A DNA stretch of 64,000 nt from Azorinus chamasolen (GCA_963576725.1 OY755237.1:50427090-50491089), one strand, 5' to 3'. Shown: positions 11,346 to 23,634, counted from the stretch's first letter. Program-made: numbers and translations. The notes: a model not told the origin generated them from the letters alone.

Positions 11346-11794
11346 CTGCCCTATCAAAATGTCACAGAAGTTACTTCCCCTAGCAATTTTTGTAACTAAC
11401 CAATTGCCAGTCTGCTACTATATACATGTACTTAAATTATTTCTTTTCTTCAGATTTTGTTTTCTTCAATTCATTTGTCTCATACATAGCTCTTTATACT
11501 AGTCCTGATGAAAGGTTTAACCCTTTCCCCTATCTGTGATTATTCCAAATTTCAGTACCTATCCTCGAGTGACCAATTTCGACACAGTTCCTAGTATCGA
11601 TTAACAACATCATATTTCAGTTAAAATAAATTATATATGGATTGATCGATGTCTTAATTCGAAGAAATTAACCTGGTTTGCTCGGTAAATTTCTTCACTC
11701 AATATAACCGAGTCTGCAATTTTCTCTTTTTGCATTAATTGCTACTTTTGCTTTCAAAGGATCTCCCACTTTTTTCAGAATATATTAAATCTAT

Positions 11795-12110
11795 ACTGTA
11801 GTAGTAGTAAAAGTTACAGTAGTAATATCATTATAAGTGATGTTGGTAGTAGTGGCAGAAGTAGCAGTACGATGATGGTGATGATAATAGTAATAACAGA
11901 TTGATTAATAATAATAATAATAAAAAAAATACATGTCATTAAAATGTAAAAACTACTACTAATAGTTATGAATAATAATGATAATAAAAAGTCTCTAAGT
12001 ACACGTATGTTAATTACTACTACCACCAGTCCACCACTATTAGATCTATTGAGCACCACTATTATCATCACCATCATCGTCATAATTATTACCATCGTTA
12101 TTATTTACTG
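11795..12110. repeat. Degenerate trinucleotide repeat (GTA/ATA/ACC type)
   Basis: Long run of imperfect three-base units (GTAGTAGTA, ATAATAATAATAATAA, CCACCACTAT, ATCATCACC). The 93-codon minus-strand frame over it is an artefact of the repeat. Confidence 0.7.
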
Positions 12111-12374
12111 AACGCAATCAGACGTAGGGCAGTTATGATTTTAAGGTGTGGTTTTTTTTGAGTAACGAAATGAGTAAAGATGCGTAAAGGTCCATAAGAT
12201 GTGTAAATACAGTCTCTTTGAATCATTGTACAAGTACAGCAGAGACCTATATTACCTTTATATGTCTCTGCTTACAGTGATGAATACATCGACAGAAAAT
12301 TATTCATAACACGGAGAGTTATTTAAATCTAGTTTATGCCCCACTCCAGTCCCAAATAAACAATTTATTCGAAT

Positions 12375-13040
12375 GATAACAAGAAAATCATTGATGCGAA
12401 GCATCAAAAGGCGCGTATTACTGAATAATAATCAAACCTATTTTATATAATATTTAAATATGGGGTAAAGTAACAACCAACATTTTTTTTTATTTTACTG
12501 CATACATGTTTCGATTTACATCTTCATCAGGACATAACAAAGTGGAAGTGACGTCATATTTTTTTAATATAGTATTTAAGTAATGTCAAAAAAATGTCTA
12601 AATGTTTTAGACTACTCAAATGGCCTTAGTAACTTAAAAAATTCATCAGTTTCATCACAAAGGGCCATTGAATCGGCAGCCATTTTAGTCGGGTGACCCT
12701 AGTTATACCCTTTCAGTCTCACACTGGACCCCTTATCCCTTTTCAGGCTAAATATTCATGTAAGAAATAATGACATCATGAATATTTATTATCCCACCTT
12801 TTATAATGGCATGAGCACACAAATATTTAATTTCTAATCTGAAGAAAAAGTTCACAGCTTATTGCAGGTCTAAAGTAATGCTGACAACTCCTGTAGGATT
12901 TTAGACATAATAGTATTCATTTCATACTGTATATTATCCAATTCGAGATAGCAAAGTTCAACTGTATGTCTAAATGAAAAGCCAAGGAGTGTCTATATTA
13001 TTTCATAAGTAAACAGAGAAGATTCAGTAGGAGCCATATA
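12375..13040. repeat. Duplicated block, copy 1 left part
   Basis: Aligns with 26568-27105 plus 27590-27640. Shared words include AAAATCATTGATGCGAAGCA (AAAATCATTGGTGCAAAGCA in copy 2), GCAGCCATTTTAGTCGGGTG and CAGTCTCACACTGGACCCCT. Copy 1 carries an extra segment at about 12452-12562 and lacks about 480 bp present in copy 2. Confidence 0.75.
12452..12562. mobile_element. Small insertion specific to block copy 1
   Basis: Relative to copy 2 near 26648, an extra 110 bp or so is present, flanked by ATAATATTTAA on the left and ATAGTATTTAA on the right, an imperfect 11-bp repeat that looks like a target duplication. The insert contains TACATCTTCATCAGGACATA and no frame. Confidence 0.5.
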
Positions 13041-13515
13041 TAAATGGCAATTGTGATATGATATATGCAGAAATGAATCCAATAAAAAATAAGGACATAT
13101 GTTGTTGTTAGATGTTAGCCTTAAGCCTGTTGCTGGCGGATGAATGATTATTTTTGCAAACACTTTGGGTCCAGATGATATGTTGAGTAACTCGATCAGT
13201 TTCTTATCAAGATCCAAACTGTTTGGCACCTTGCTTGCATATAGCGGGTGAAAATTTGTGTAAAAAAACAACAACTTTCAACCAAAAATGTGCACCCATA
13301 ATTAAAATTAATCCGATCAAACATGCCGTTAAATTGAGTGATACATCATCAAAAGAAATAACCAATTAAATAATTAGTACAAACTGTCGCGGCTATAAAT
13401 ATCTCTGATGACACTAGTGCAAACAGGTACCACCATTAACAGTAATTTGCTATTACAACATAATTCAAACAGCGATTTATTTTGTTTGTTTGATACTTAT
13501 AAAGGTTATATTTTA

Positions 13516-14991
13516 ATTACGTTCGATAGTGTCTGGAGAGATGGACTGTGGTTCAAGTTACGCACCTACTCAGTCACTGGAAAGGTCTTCAACGTAATTT
13601 ATAACATGTATCAAAATATAAAATCGTGCGTTTTCAGTAATGGTGAAACAAGTGCTTTTTTCCCTTGTCAAACGGGAGTTCGGCAAGGGGAAAATCTGTC
13701 ACCTATGCTATTTTCACTCTTCCTTAACGACATGGAGTCACATTTATTGATGAACAACTGTAAAGGGATTCAACTTGATGACCCAGTAACTTCATTGCAA
13801 TGGCTGAAGCTTTTAATAATTTTATATGCCGATGACACTATTATCCTTTCCGATGATGAAAACGATTTTCAATCATGCCTTAATGCTTTCAATGAATACT
13901 GCAAGGACTGGAAGTTAACTATAAATGCAACTAAAACAAAAATCATAGTTTTTGATAAAAGAAACATTAAAGATTTTCATTTCTGTATAGGAGAACATAA
14001 AATAGAAATAACTAAACAGTATAAATATTTAGGTGTTCTATTCTCCAGTACTAGATCTTTCCTTAGTGCCAGGAAACACAACGTTGAACAAGCGAAGAAA
14101 GCAATGCATTTATTGTATACCCGAAGTAAAAACTTAGACCTTCCGATAGATCTTACTTTAAAATTATTTGACCACACCATTGTCCCAATTTTAACATATG
14201 GATGTGAAATATGGGGGTATGAAAATTTAGACATTATAGAACAAGTCCACAGAGATTTCTTACGAAAGATAACACACACGAGAAAGAGTACACCTAGTTA
14301 CATGTTATATGGAGAACTGGGAAGGTACCCTCTCTCTGTGACAATTCAATGTAGAATGATTGGTTTCTGGAACAAAATCATAACTGGCAAAAATGAAAAA
14401 TATGTTAAGAAAACTTATACGTACATGTTAAAAGACCAAAATCATAATTACAAATGGACAGACAAAATAAGAGAAATACTCAACCTAACTGGCTACTCCT
14501 ATCTGTGGAATACTCAAACAAATGTAACTTCCAAAAACATTAAATGCCTTATAAAACAATCACTTTTTGATCAGAATATCCAGAACTGGAACGGCCTAAT
14601 GTCACTCTCAAACAAAGGTAAATTCTATAAATCATACAAATCAAGATTTGAATTAGAGCCATATTTAAAGTTTCTGGATTTTCACAAAGCATTGCCAATT
14701 CTAAAATTACGGACTGCTAACCATTACTCCCCAATAGAAACCGGAAGATGGCTAAGTATACCAACCGAAGATAGGATGTGTAAAATGTGCGATGACAATA
14801 AGATTGGAGATGAAAGGCATTACCTATTTGAATGTAAACGTTTTTCGGACGACAGACATACCATAATTCACTTAATAAATAATAGCTTAAACAATACTCA
14901 GATCAACAGGCTATTCAATATTTCTTCAAAAACAGATTTGCTACTACTTAGCCAATTTGCTTCAAAATTAATAAAGCAAGTGCCCCGGTAA
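13516..14991 (+). mobile_element. Non-LTR retrotransposon reverse transcriptase, 5'- and 3'-truncated but open
   Basis: An uninterrupted frame of about 490 codons starts inside the reverse transcriptase at FDSVWRDGLWFKL, the palm motif A. It continues with GVRQGENLSPMLFSLFLND (motif B), LYADDTIILSD (catalytic YADD), KYLGVLFS (thumb) and VPILTYGCEIWG. It closes with a C-terminal zinc-knuckle region RMCKMCDDNKIGDERHYLFE and a Cys. The frame nominally extends to 13408, but those codons do not resemble the family, so the element edge is placed near 13516. The endonuclease and 3' untranslated tail are missing. Lack of any stop in 490 codons suggests recent arrival. The clade (CR1/L2- or RTE-like) cannot be fixed by eye. 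Confidence 0.8.
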
Positions 14992-15537
14992 CTAACCCAT
15001 ATGTATACGATGGGTTGCTTCAATATGGGAAAGGGTTAGCACAAATCATTTCTGTTAATACATAATGATAAAACAACAAGACAATACTTACCTTGATTAA
15101 GTTAATCCCACGTCTCCCACCTAACTCATTTTGCACTTTGACACCGATCCAATATATAATATAATCCAACACTTAGATATGAACCGCACTTAACTGAACT
15201 TAAAACATTCAGTGATACACACGTTTAATGCATGTTATTATTTCTGGACACGGTGCCTCTAATTTCGACTTCCCTCGCATATCCATAATCTATATTCCGT
15301 TGCCTACAAAGAAGTTCCACGATTTAGTTTAACATTAACACCTTTTGTGTTGGAACCGAATACATGTATGGATGAACTCTTCAAATCAGGGTCCACACTA
15401 AACAGCATCGAGATTGACTGAATATTCTTTGCTTTAACATAGATTAGTGCTGCATCTCTTCCGTATATCTTAATCTGTTTGTCACAGTAATGTCTCTCTG
15501 AGCAAGCAACGACGCTTAACTATGTTAATGATTTAGA

Positions 15538-15650
15538 TAAGTTGCAGCTTGATGCTGAGGAAATGTGATGCAGAAAGATCTTATCTTATCAGGATCTTTT
15601 TGTATTGCTCTTGATAAGCATGAAGCAGACACCTGCTTCTTAAGTCCTTA
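15538..15650. repeat. MITE family C, diverged copy
   Basis: GATAAGTTGCAGCTTGATGC at the left faces GCATGAAGCAGACACCTGC at the right. Internal CTTATC pairs occur in the stem. Confidence 0.5.
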
Positions 15651-15964
15651 TTAGTTTGTTTTTTCTAGCACATCGCCTGGGTGTGAGGGTATTGTATTAT
15701 GCCGGGAAATTTACCGGTAGGCTTACACCTGGATGTGAATAGGCCACATCAATGGGTCTGTCGCAATTAATGGTGCACGCTTTTCCTACGGTTTTTGTTG
15801 TTGTTCAGTATAGCTGAAATAATAGTCTATTACTCTCTGAAAGGCTACTGCAATCGATAGTGTGCTACGTAAAAGGTGTAAGTATTATTCTGACATAAAC
15901 TTTGTTTATTTACTTACCTAGACTGCTACTTTGTAACCAGTGTACCGGTGAAAAATATCGGTTT

Positions 15965-16045
15965 GCACAATACTGGCAGTGTAGACCCAGATCAGAGGGA
16001 TTCTTAAATAAGCCCTCTGACCAGGGTCTGCACTATCAGCCATCT
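15965..16045. repeat. Family B core hairpin remnant
   Basis: CAGTGTAGACCCAGATCAGA and TCTGACCAGGGTCTGCACT form the arms. The terminal sequences are not recognisable. Confidence 0.5.
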
Positions 16046-16254
16046 TGAGATACATTGTGAAATTCAGCCCTTAATAATTAAGTATAGTACAGGCCTAATT
16101 GGAAATTGGAAATGCCCAGTGGTAGATATAGGTAAGCACTATTATCATAAAGTATTTTAACTTCTGAATTTAATATTTGTTAAATATACCTGAGTTGCTC
16201 CCTGTGGTTCGTTTCGACAGTGTGCAACAATAAGAGGTATAAGTAAATTTAAAT

Positions 16255-16560
16255 ATATACATATGTGTGCATGTATGTATATATAAGTGTACGTTTGTAT
16301 ACGCAAATATGTGTGTGCATGTGTGTGGGTGTATGGGTATGAGTAAATATACGCACGCACGTTCACACATGTATGTGTGTGTGTTTGTGTATGTATGTAT
16401 ATATATATGTGTATGTATGTATGTATGTATGTATGGGTGTGTGTGTGTATATATATATGTATATAATTTTACACGCATATCCGCTTGCATATATATGCAC
16501 ATCGGTGTGAGTGTGATTGTATGTACATGCGGGTGTATGTGTTTACATTTAATTATTTAT
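16255..16560. repeat. Complex TG/TATG microsatellite
   Basis: Interspersed GTATGTATGTATGTATG, GTGTGTGTG and TATATATATG tracts. The frames of about 70 to 110 codons on both strands are artefacts of the repeat. Confidence 0.8.
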
Positions 16561-16820
16561 AGGCATGTTAATATGTATATGGAGTGCGATTAATACATGT
16601 TAATTTTGTTGCACAAAAGTTATAAAGCCAAAGTTGTACGAAAGTTAAATGAATGTTTGATATGAAGTATTTAACTCTCAGAAATGATCGTATGCACAAA
16701 TAGTATCAGCAAGGATGTATCCCACGTTACCGAAATATAGTTAATTACCTCTTTAAAGCGGGACTGAAACAATTGTGGTATTCAAATGATATAATATAGA
16801 AATCTTTTCCCCCAACCTCC

Positions 16821-17030
16821 TTTTTTTTTTTTTTTTTTTTTTTTCTTCTCTCGTTGTCGTTATTTCTATATTTGTTTTTTTGAATCTTTTCAGCCTAATG
16901 TGTAATATTCAACCTAGCCTGATAACCATGTTGATCACTTATATTGTGTATGTGTGAACTGTATCAACCTCTTGTTTCGTACTTTGTATGACAGAGTGAA
17001 TAAAGTTCTGTTCTGTTCTGTTCTGTACAA
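16821..17030 (+). mobile_element. LINE 3' tail with (GTTCT)n end, preceded by poly-T
   Basis: A 24-base T run (16821-16844) is followed by about 160 bases of untranslated sequence ending GAATAAAG and then a pentamer tail GTTCTGTTCTGTTCTG. This is a typical 3' terminus of a non-LTR element. No coding part remains. Confidence 0.55.
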
Positions 17031-17377
17031 TTAAACCATTATCTACTGTCTATATCGCAGATTCTGTAAAAATCTTTGACTAACAGTTTACAAAATCATT
17101 AATATAATTACAAATTTAAGCAATTATCAATATTTGCAGCATTTTTAAGCAAACGTCAAATACTTTATTCTCGTGGGTTTATTTTCGTCATATAGAGTGG
17201 AAACAGGTGGGACTGTTGAGGAATAACTAAGTGCAATAGTTGACATTTAGGAACTGTCAAATCTGACTGTATTTCTCTTCGCGTTCTTCATTTCTTGTCA
17301 AGGGTACATTTTCCGACAGAGTACATATTTTGCTTAAATAAAATTTGATGTCTGTTACTGATTTATTCCACGTATTC

Positions 17378-17455
17378 CTTGGTCGTTTCGGTCCCAATGG
17401 TGGCCGAAACGACCAAGGCCGAAACGGATTGCGTCCGAAACGACCCGGGACCATT
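17378..17455. repeat. CGAAACGAC hairpin
   Basis: TTGGTCGTTTCGG and CCGAAACGACCAA are perfect inverted copies 12 bases apart, followed by two more CGAAACG words. Confidence 0.6.
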
Positions 17456-17459
17456 AATT

Positions 17460-18315
17460 TTGAGTCCACTCTAGGTTTACCCTGTTTGTAAAGATGTATC
17501 TATGAAATAAAATGTTGTGCCTGGGTCTTAAATCATGCTCTAGCATAAAATATGTGTATATATTAATAAAAAACACTAATTATTACATATTATTAATAAC
17601 CCGCAATTCTTCACTCAATTACACTCCTTTCGAGGGATTTACTGTGGCGAAAGGAATAAGTAATCCGTTTTCCCTGTAAATGTCATCAATATATTAATGA
17701 TGTGTTCATATATTCAGACTTCTATCAGTAAATTAATGCCAAATAAATTTAAAATATAAAAATTATGTACATATCATTTATAATAACTAATAAATAGCCG
17801 TTATTAATTTTTAATCCTCCTTTCGCCTCCTTTCGCCCAAAGCCATCATTTCGTCTTTTAGGCATACTCGGTTTCGCAACATCTTAGTCATTTCCTCGGT
17901 GATTATCCTTGATGATCTTGCCGTTGCGGTATATACATTTTGTATTAGCCCCGACCATAGGGGAAATCATTGTCTAGATACAAGATACAAGATACAAGAA
18001 ACTTTATTTATAGTCGGGTGTTACAGAATAACATTAAACAATAGCTAGAAGCTATTTACCGACTAAAACAAATTTTCATAACAAAATACAACATTTTCAT
18101 TTCCAAAATACATACAATTATACAGTGGAAACAAATATGTCGACCTGTTTCCAACTACATATAATTGTATTATTCCAGCCATACTGTTTTTACACTCATA
18201 AACCACAAATTACAATTCCACAATAGTTTCACAAGTCTTGATAAATCAGCCCTCCTACCAGTGAAATTCAACCTAATGCGTTACATATAGACGCGAAAGC
18301 TAATGCTTTCGCGCC
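17460..18315. repeat. Duplicated block, copy 1 right part, ending in a terminal hairpin
   Basis: Matches 27636-28039, 28713-28922 and 31331-31466 in order. Shared words include CTCTAGCATAAAATA, GTAGCCGTTATTAA or ATAGCCGTTATTAA, CATACTCGGTTTCGCAACAT and CGGCCCTCCTACCAGTGAAA (CAGCCCTCC in copy 1). Homology stops just after the hairpin CGCGAAAGC-TAAT-GCTTTCGCG at 18292-18313. Confidence 0.8.
17976..18088 (-). mobile_element. Short 5'-truncated LINE tail in block copy 1
   Basis: Absent from the paralogous block copy at 28830. On the minus strand it reads toward AATAAAGTTTCTTGTATCTT followed by GTATCTT repeats, a polyadenylation-type signal and short tandem tail. About 110 bp. Confidence 0.6.
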
Positions 18316-18469
18316 GATAAAAAGCCCAAAACGGAAGGTTAAAGTCCAAGGTAATAAAAAGCCCAAAACGGAAGGTTAAGTCCAAGGTAACACGATTTAC
18401 CAAAATATGTTGAATGAAAATCATTTATAAAATAAACTAAAGAAGAAAAACACGTAGTAAATGAACTAA

Positions 18470-21013
18470 TTTACTCTAATCTCAGTGGAGCAACCGTCTT
18501 TTGTCACAGAAGGAGAAATTGAATGGGTCAAGGTCAAGACGAAAAGCAGTAGAGATTTGCTGATAGGCTCCTTCTACATGCCACACAGACACCAACAACA
18601 TTTGGCAGAACTTGAGAAATCACTGCAACAGATACAAAGTAGTAACAAAGATATTATTCTAGCAGGAGACTTTAACTGCCCGGACATTAACTGGAACACC
18701 GGGATAGCTAAAGGTCCTGAGAGATATACAGCAAGGTCTTTTCGATGTCACTGGTGCAAGCTCATTGACACAGATCCATGAATCACCTACTAGAGAGAGC
18801 AACCTTTTAGATTTGGTGTTTGTCACTAACCCGACACTCGTTAAGTCATCTACGAATGTCCCAGGCATATCCGACCATGACATCGTAATAACAGACACAG
18901 AGACGAAAGTCCAACACCAAAAGTGTGCACCCAGAAAGTGTTACATTTACAGCAAAGCCGATTGGGACTCGATTAAAGTAGACCTAGCGGATACGGAAAC
19001 TGCCATTGGAAACCAGTGCAGAATTGGAGGAAATGTTCAAAGTATGTGGGAAACCTTTAAGGAACACCTGTTTGAAACAATGGACAGAAACATACCGAGT
19101 AAAGAAATAAAATCTAGGAATAGTACACCTTGGATAAGAAGAAAGGAACGGAAAATGATTAGAAAGAAACTAAGACTGTATAACCAGGCCCGCAAAACAA
19201 ACAAATGGTCAAACTACAGGGCATTTCAAAAAGAATGTAAAAGGCACATGCGTAAAGCAGAGCAAGACTACATAAACTCAGACATCATAGAAGGTTTGGA
19301 AAATAAGAACACAAAACCGTTCTGGAAATATGTAAAATCTAAACGGCAAGATGCAGGAGGCATTGTTCCTCTAAAAGAAGGGGCATCACTGGTATCAGAC
19401 AGTAAAGGGAAGGCAGAAATCCTCTTGAAACAGTTTAAATCAGTTTTCACGAAATCTGCAAGCCAAGACCTACCCCACATGGAAGCAAAAACAGAAAATA
19501 CAGTCAAACCGATAGAAATTGACAGAAACGGCTTGCAGAAATTACTGGAAAGGGTAAACCCCTCTAAAGCTTCAGGCCCTGACAACATCCCAAACCGCAT
19601 TCTAAAAAACGCACATTTGGCCCCAATCCTGAAACTCATAATGCAGGCCTCACTAGACACTGGTGAACTGATTGGAGAGCAGCAAATGTCTCCAGTATTT
19701 TCAAGAAAGGAGATAAGCATCTTGCCGAAAACTACAGGCCGGTTTCTTTGACATCTGTTGTCTGCAAAATTTTAGAACACATAATATGCAGACACCTAAT
19801 GACACACTTAGAAAGTAACAAAATCCTTACAAGTCTGAACCATGGATTCCGAACAGGCTACTCCTGTGAGACACAGCTCTTAACTACGCTGAACGACTTC
19901 CTCCAGGAACATGACAGGGGGCACCAAACGGATGTCGCTATTCTAGATTTTTCTAAAGCATTCGACACGGTACCGCATGACAAACTGTTACACAAGTTAC
20001 ACCGCTATGGAATTCAAGGGAGCATCCACACCTGGCTGACCAACTTCCTAACAACCCGCAAAATGCGAACCATAGTAGAAGGTGGACAGTCAGACGAGAC
20101 ATCTGTGGACTCCGGAGTCCCACAAGGAACTGTTCTTGGACCGATCCTGTTTCTCTGTCACATAAATGACCTCCCAGATTGTGTAAAATCGTCAGTACGT
20201 CTATTTGCAGATGACTGCCTGCTTTACCGAACCATCAAGAGCAGTACGGATCAGGAGAAACTTCAATCAGACCTAATCAACCTAGAAACATGGGCGAACA
20301 AATGGGGTATGAGATTCAATGCGAAAAAGTTATGTAAAAAGTAAAAAAGGCCAACGCCACACTTGGATTTCTAAGACGGAACTTAAGACACGTTCCCGAA
20401 AAATGCAGGAAAACGGCATACATATCAGTAGTAAGATCTATAATGGAGTATGGAGCAACCATCTGGAATCCTTACCTCAAAGGGGACATAGACAGGTTGG
20501 AGAAAATTCAAAACCGTGCGGTCAGATTCATTAAAAGGAACTATAAGGACAGAGAGATGGGAGCAGTAACAAGAATGAGAGAACAACTAGATTTAGAGAC
20601 CCTTGAAGACAGGAGACTGAGCCTTCGTTTGGTACTTATGTATAAGGTAGTAGGGGGATTAGTACCAGCTCTACCGAAATCCACTTTCACGAAACCGTCA
20701 AAACCGAGGAGAAACGTCAAGGCAACAAGATTTAAAGACTACAGTGCGAGCAATATAATAGAAAATCAAGTATGTAACAACACAAAAGGGCTGGCAGTCC
20801 CAAATAGCAAGACCCTTCAATACAGGAATTCATTCTTTGTAGACACTACGATACAGTGGAATAGACTACCGAACAGCATCGTGCATGCTGATTCCGTAGA
20901 GGCTTTCAAGACAGCCCTACGAGATCATCGCCAGAAATAAAGGCGACTCTTCTCACCCGTCGTGTAAAAGCCTTATAGGGTTCTACGACGTATATATATA
21001 CAGATACAGATAA
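18470..21013 (+). mobile_element. Non-LTR retrotransposon (CR1/Jockey-like), truncated and frame-broken
   Basis: Three reading frames must be joined. 18485 to about 18720 encodes the apurinic-endonuclease-like domain C-terminal half (KDIILAGDFNCPDINW). About 18722-19700 continues it with ESNLLDLVFVTNPTL, SDHDIV and a basic linker. About 19701-20330 encodes the reverse transcriptase: LAENYRPVSLTSVVCK, DFSKAFDTVPHDKLLHKL, SGVPQGTVLGPILFL and LFADDCLLY. The C-terminal part, 20344-20940, reads KKANATLGFLRRNLRHVPE, then WNPYLKGDIDRLEKIQNRAV and a stop. Between FNAKK and KKANATLG roughly 50 residues normally carrying the YLGV-type thumb motif are missing, an internal deletion. The 3' end is GTTCTACGACGTATATATA followed by ACAGATACAGATA tail units. 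The N-terminal endonuclease half is lost to 5' truncation. Confidence 0.85.
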
Positions 21014-21242
21014 ATCAAGTCATGTACGACCTATCCGTTCTTTATTCAAGGCCTGTTTCACTTATTCAGTGATTGGTGATTTTTACCCGGTATTTTACGA
21101 AGTACCAAAGCAGCTTAAATAGCAAACGAATCAGTTTATAAGTAAAATAAAACAGGCTAAATCTATGTTTAAATGTCTGGCGTAGTATCGTAATGGCGGG
21201 TAAGTATGTGTTAGAAATATTAATCTCTTTTGACTTTTATTT

Positions 21243-21505
21243 CAAACCCTTCTCCCATGAATATTAATGTACATGTAAGAAGTTAATTATTAGTAAAGCT
21301 GTGTGAATGTCCATGGACTGATTGTTTTGATAATTACATATTAAAAGGTGACATTTTTGGCCGAGACAGAAGCTTTATTATCAGACCTATATCATCCCAT
21401 AAGCAAACAAAGCCAACCCTGGTCAAACAGCTCATACAGTTGTCTGATCCGGGTCTACTCAGTTTTCAAATGTGTCGAATCCGTTTGTATGAGGGGAAGC
21501 TAGGG
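21243..21505. repeat. MITE family B, inverted
   Basis: Tail word CCATGAATATTAATG at the left, core AAACAAAGCCAACCCTGGTC and GGGTCTACTCAGTTT, and right end GAGGGGAAGCTAGGGTTA. Confidence 0.55.
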
Positions 21506-21924
21506 TTACTGTAACAGATTTGTAAAATATGAAGTCAGTTCTAAGACTGAATTAAAAAAAAAAGGAAATGCATACTATTTACCAGATTCTGCAGAGGTAT
21601 TTATGACCCTACTGGTCCCGAACATTTGTCAGCCAGTATCATTTTCATAAAAGTTGGATTTAGATACAGCATCTCCAGCACAAACCATAAAGCACGGCTG
21701 ATGTTTGAAGTGTCCTTTTGGTGTCATTTCGCTTGGAATTTCAGTACTCTGCTTAAATATACCTTCTGGGAGATACCTTTAATACATGTATATATACATC
21801 CAGAAATTAAGGTTCACAATTGTGTAACATATCAACCCGTAATTAGCCGTGAATGCTCGATAGTCTAATATATTATTCGTTTCCCATATACAGAAACATA
21901 TACATATATGTATATGTCTCTACC

Positions 21925-22100
21925 TCATATACACTCTTTTTCGCCTTTGCAAGCAGAATGGATCCAGATCAGGTGGCTCCTGTACGTAGCCTATATAGGA
22001 GCCGTCTCATCAGGTTCTGCTCATCCTGCTTTTAAATTGAGGATAGATCAGACTCCACAGTTTCCACCTATAGCAAACTTTCCTCTGTAATAGTCTATAC
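21925..22100. repeat. MITE family B fragment
   Basis: GATCCAGATCAGGTGGCTCC, then GGAGCCGTCTCATCAGG form the core hairpin. The two 60-codon frames here are derived from the repeat. Confidence 0.5.
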
Positions 22101-22151
22101 ATGTATAAAACAATCAGCTAATAGATAGTCATGATCTCCCAATAAATATAC

Positions 22152-22470
22152 GGCTGGACTTCGATATACCGAACTAGGATAACTCGAACATCTGGATAAC
22201 TCGAAGTAAAACAACGGTCCTTCCAAAAATAACAACACAGAATTGTTTTAAAACTAATCACTAGCATATCTAGAAACACATGTGACAGCTTAATGCAGGT
22301 CGAAAGGAATGCTGAAAACTCCTACAGAAGCTTGAAATCAGCACTGCTTTTGATCTTCATTAAGCTATGAACTTGTCCAGATTAGAAATACATGTGGGCT
22401 GTTTAGAAACTTCTGTTATCTCACAGTGATTTGAATGGTCTTTTAAAGTTCGAGATATTGAAGTCCAGTT
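22152..22470. mobile_element. Small TIR element
   Basis: Left end CTGGACTTCGATATA and right end GATATTGAAGTCCAG are inverted. The interior includes TAACTCGAACATCTGGATAA and a family C-like segment (CAGCTTAATGCAGGTC). About 320 bp, no frame. Confidence 0.55.
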
Positions 22471-22593
22471 GTATATAAATATTGAACAGGGAAGGGTATA
22501 AACATAATGACAATTTTGCTGTCCCAAATTTTAGAGGGCACTGTTTGATTGAAATTTCGACTATTCGTTTCCGAGATATGGATTCAAGCAGTT

Positions 22594-22783
22594 GCTCTAT
22601 TACATATCTCTATTACACGTCTCCATTGCACATTTCTTACATATCTCTATTACACGTCTCTATTACATACCTCTATTACACGTCTCTATTACACGTCTCT
22701 ATTACATCTCTAGTACACGTCTCCATTGCATATATCTCTTACATATCTCTATTACACGTCTCTATTAATACCTCTATTACACG
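22594..22783. repeat. Minisatellite, unit of about 13 bp
   Basis: Imperfect repetition of TCTATTACACGTC / TCTATTACATATC. The overlapping 118-codon frame is an artefact of the repeat. Confidence 0.75.
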
Positions 22784-22819
22784 AGAAACCATAAAAAAGA
22801 GGTCTTATTATGTGTCTGT

Positions 22820-23025
22820 AAGGCAGGTGGTAGCTTAATGCAAGGCAAGGTAATGCTTACAGCTCATATAGCTCAGGGTCTGCTCTGTTTGCTTATGGGA
22901 AACATGTATCTGATGGTACAGTTTCTATAATGGTCAAACATTCGCGTGTCCACGTGCCATAATAAAATATCATCTAATTGATTTTCATTATGTCATTATT
23001 TTTTACATGAATAATCATCAGCGGC
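22820..23025. repeat. Family C / family B composite remnant
   Basis: GGCAGGTGGTAGCTTAATGC (family C end) is joined to CAGGGTCTGCTCTGTTTGC and an AT-rich family B tail. Confidence 0.45.
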
Positions 23026-23194
23026 CTCCGTCCGTCCTAGTTTTCGATTGATTGCGCTCTGCGGTAGAACAACGTCTGCGATTAGTGCGATACAGTAGTA
23101 ATGTGTCGATTAATCGCAGTAGTCGGCGAACACGTCGTGAAACAATTGGGCCTGATTCCCAGCACTACTAAACAGACCAATCCTAGAGCGACAG

Positions 23195-23285
23195 TCCCCC
23201 CCCCTCTCTCTCTCTCTGTCTGTCTGTCTCTGTCTGTCTGTCTGTCTGTCGTTCTGTCTGTCTGTATGTCTCTCTCTCTCTGTTG
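23195..23285. repeat. CT / CTGT microsatellite
   Basis: CCCCCCCCTCTCTCTCTCTC followed by GTCTGTCTGTCTGTC tracts. Confidence 0.8.
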
Positions 23286-23438
23286 ATGACGTCTTGTGCT
23301 TTTCCTGCGGTAGTGCCCGTTTCTCAATTCGATCCTCCTTTGCCATTTTGATTCCTGTTTTCACACCATGTCGCCATTTGTTACAGTCAGCTGTTGTGTC
23401 TGTCCAAGAATAAACATCAAGGGTCCCTCTTGCAAGTA
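23283..23438 (-). pseudogene. Possible LINE C-terminal coding relic
   Basis: Minus-strand frame reads LARGTLDVYSWTDTTADCNK, then WRHGVKTGIKMAKEDRIEKR, resembling the basic C-terminal stretch that many invertebrate LINE polyproteins carry (DRxxWRxxVxxG...R). It is short, adjacent to a microsatellite and without a conserved core, so the assignment is weak. Confidence 0.3.
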
Positions 23439-23634
23439 TCTTTGGATCTGAGACATGGGCGTCCAGTGGGGAGCGAATAATCATATGGTAACGGTGGGTT
23501 AAGTATCTGTACTATATATTTTATTAATTGCAGATTAAAGTATGCTATGCAAAGCAAGAAGGAAACAAACGATCTGACGATTAAATTCTCCATTCTAGTA
23601 AAAACCGTCTTCAACGGCCATTAAAAAGAGGTCT

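Noticed and set aside
15090..15160. Minus-strand donor AATCAAG-GTAAGTATTG with an open frame before it
   Set aside because: Good donor, but the open frame is short and its phase does not fit exon 1 or exon 2 of the minus-strand gene. It could be a 5' untranslated exon, which cannot be shown from sequence alone.
16157..16593. Tyr/Thr/His-rich frames on both strands
   Set aside because: They follow a TATG/TG microsatellite and have no non-repeat content.
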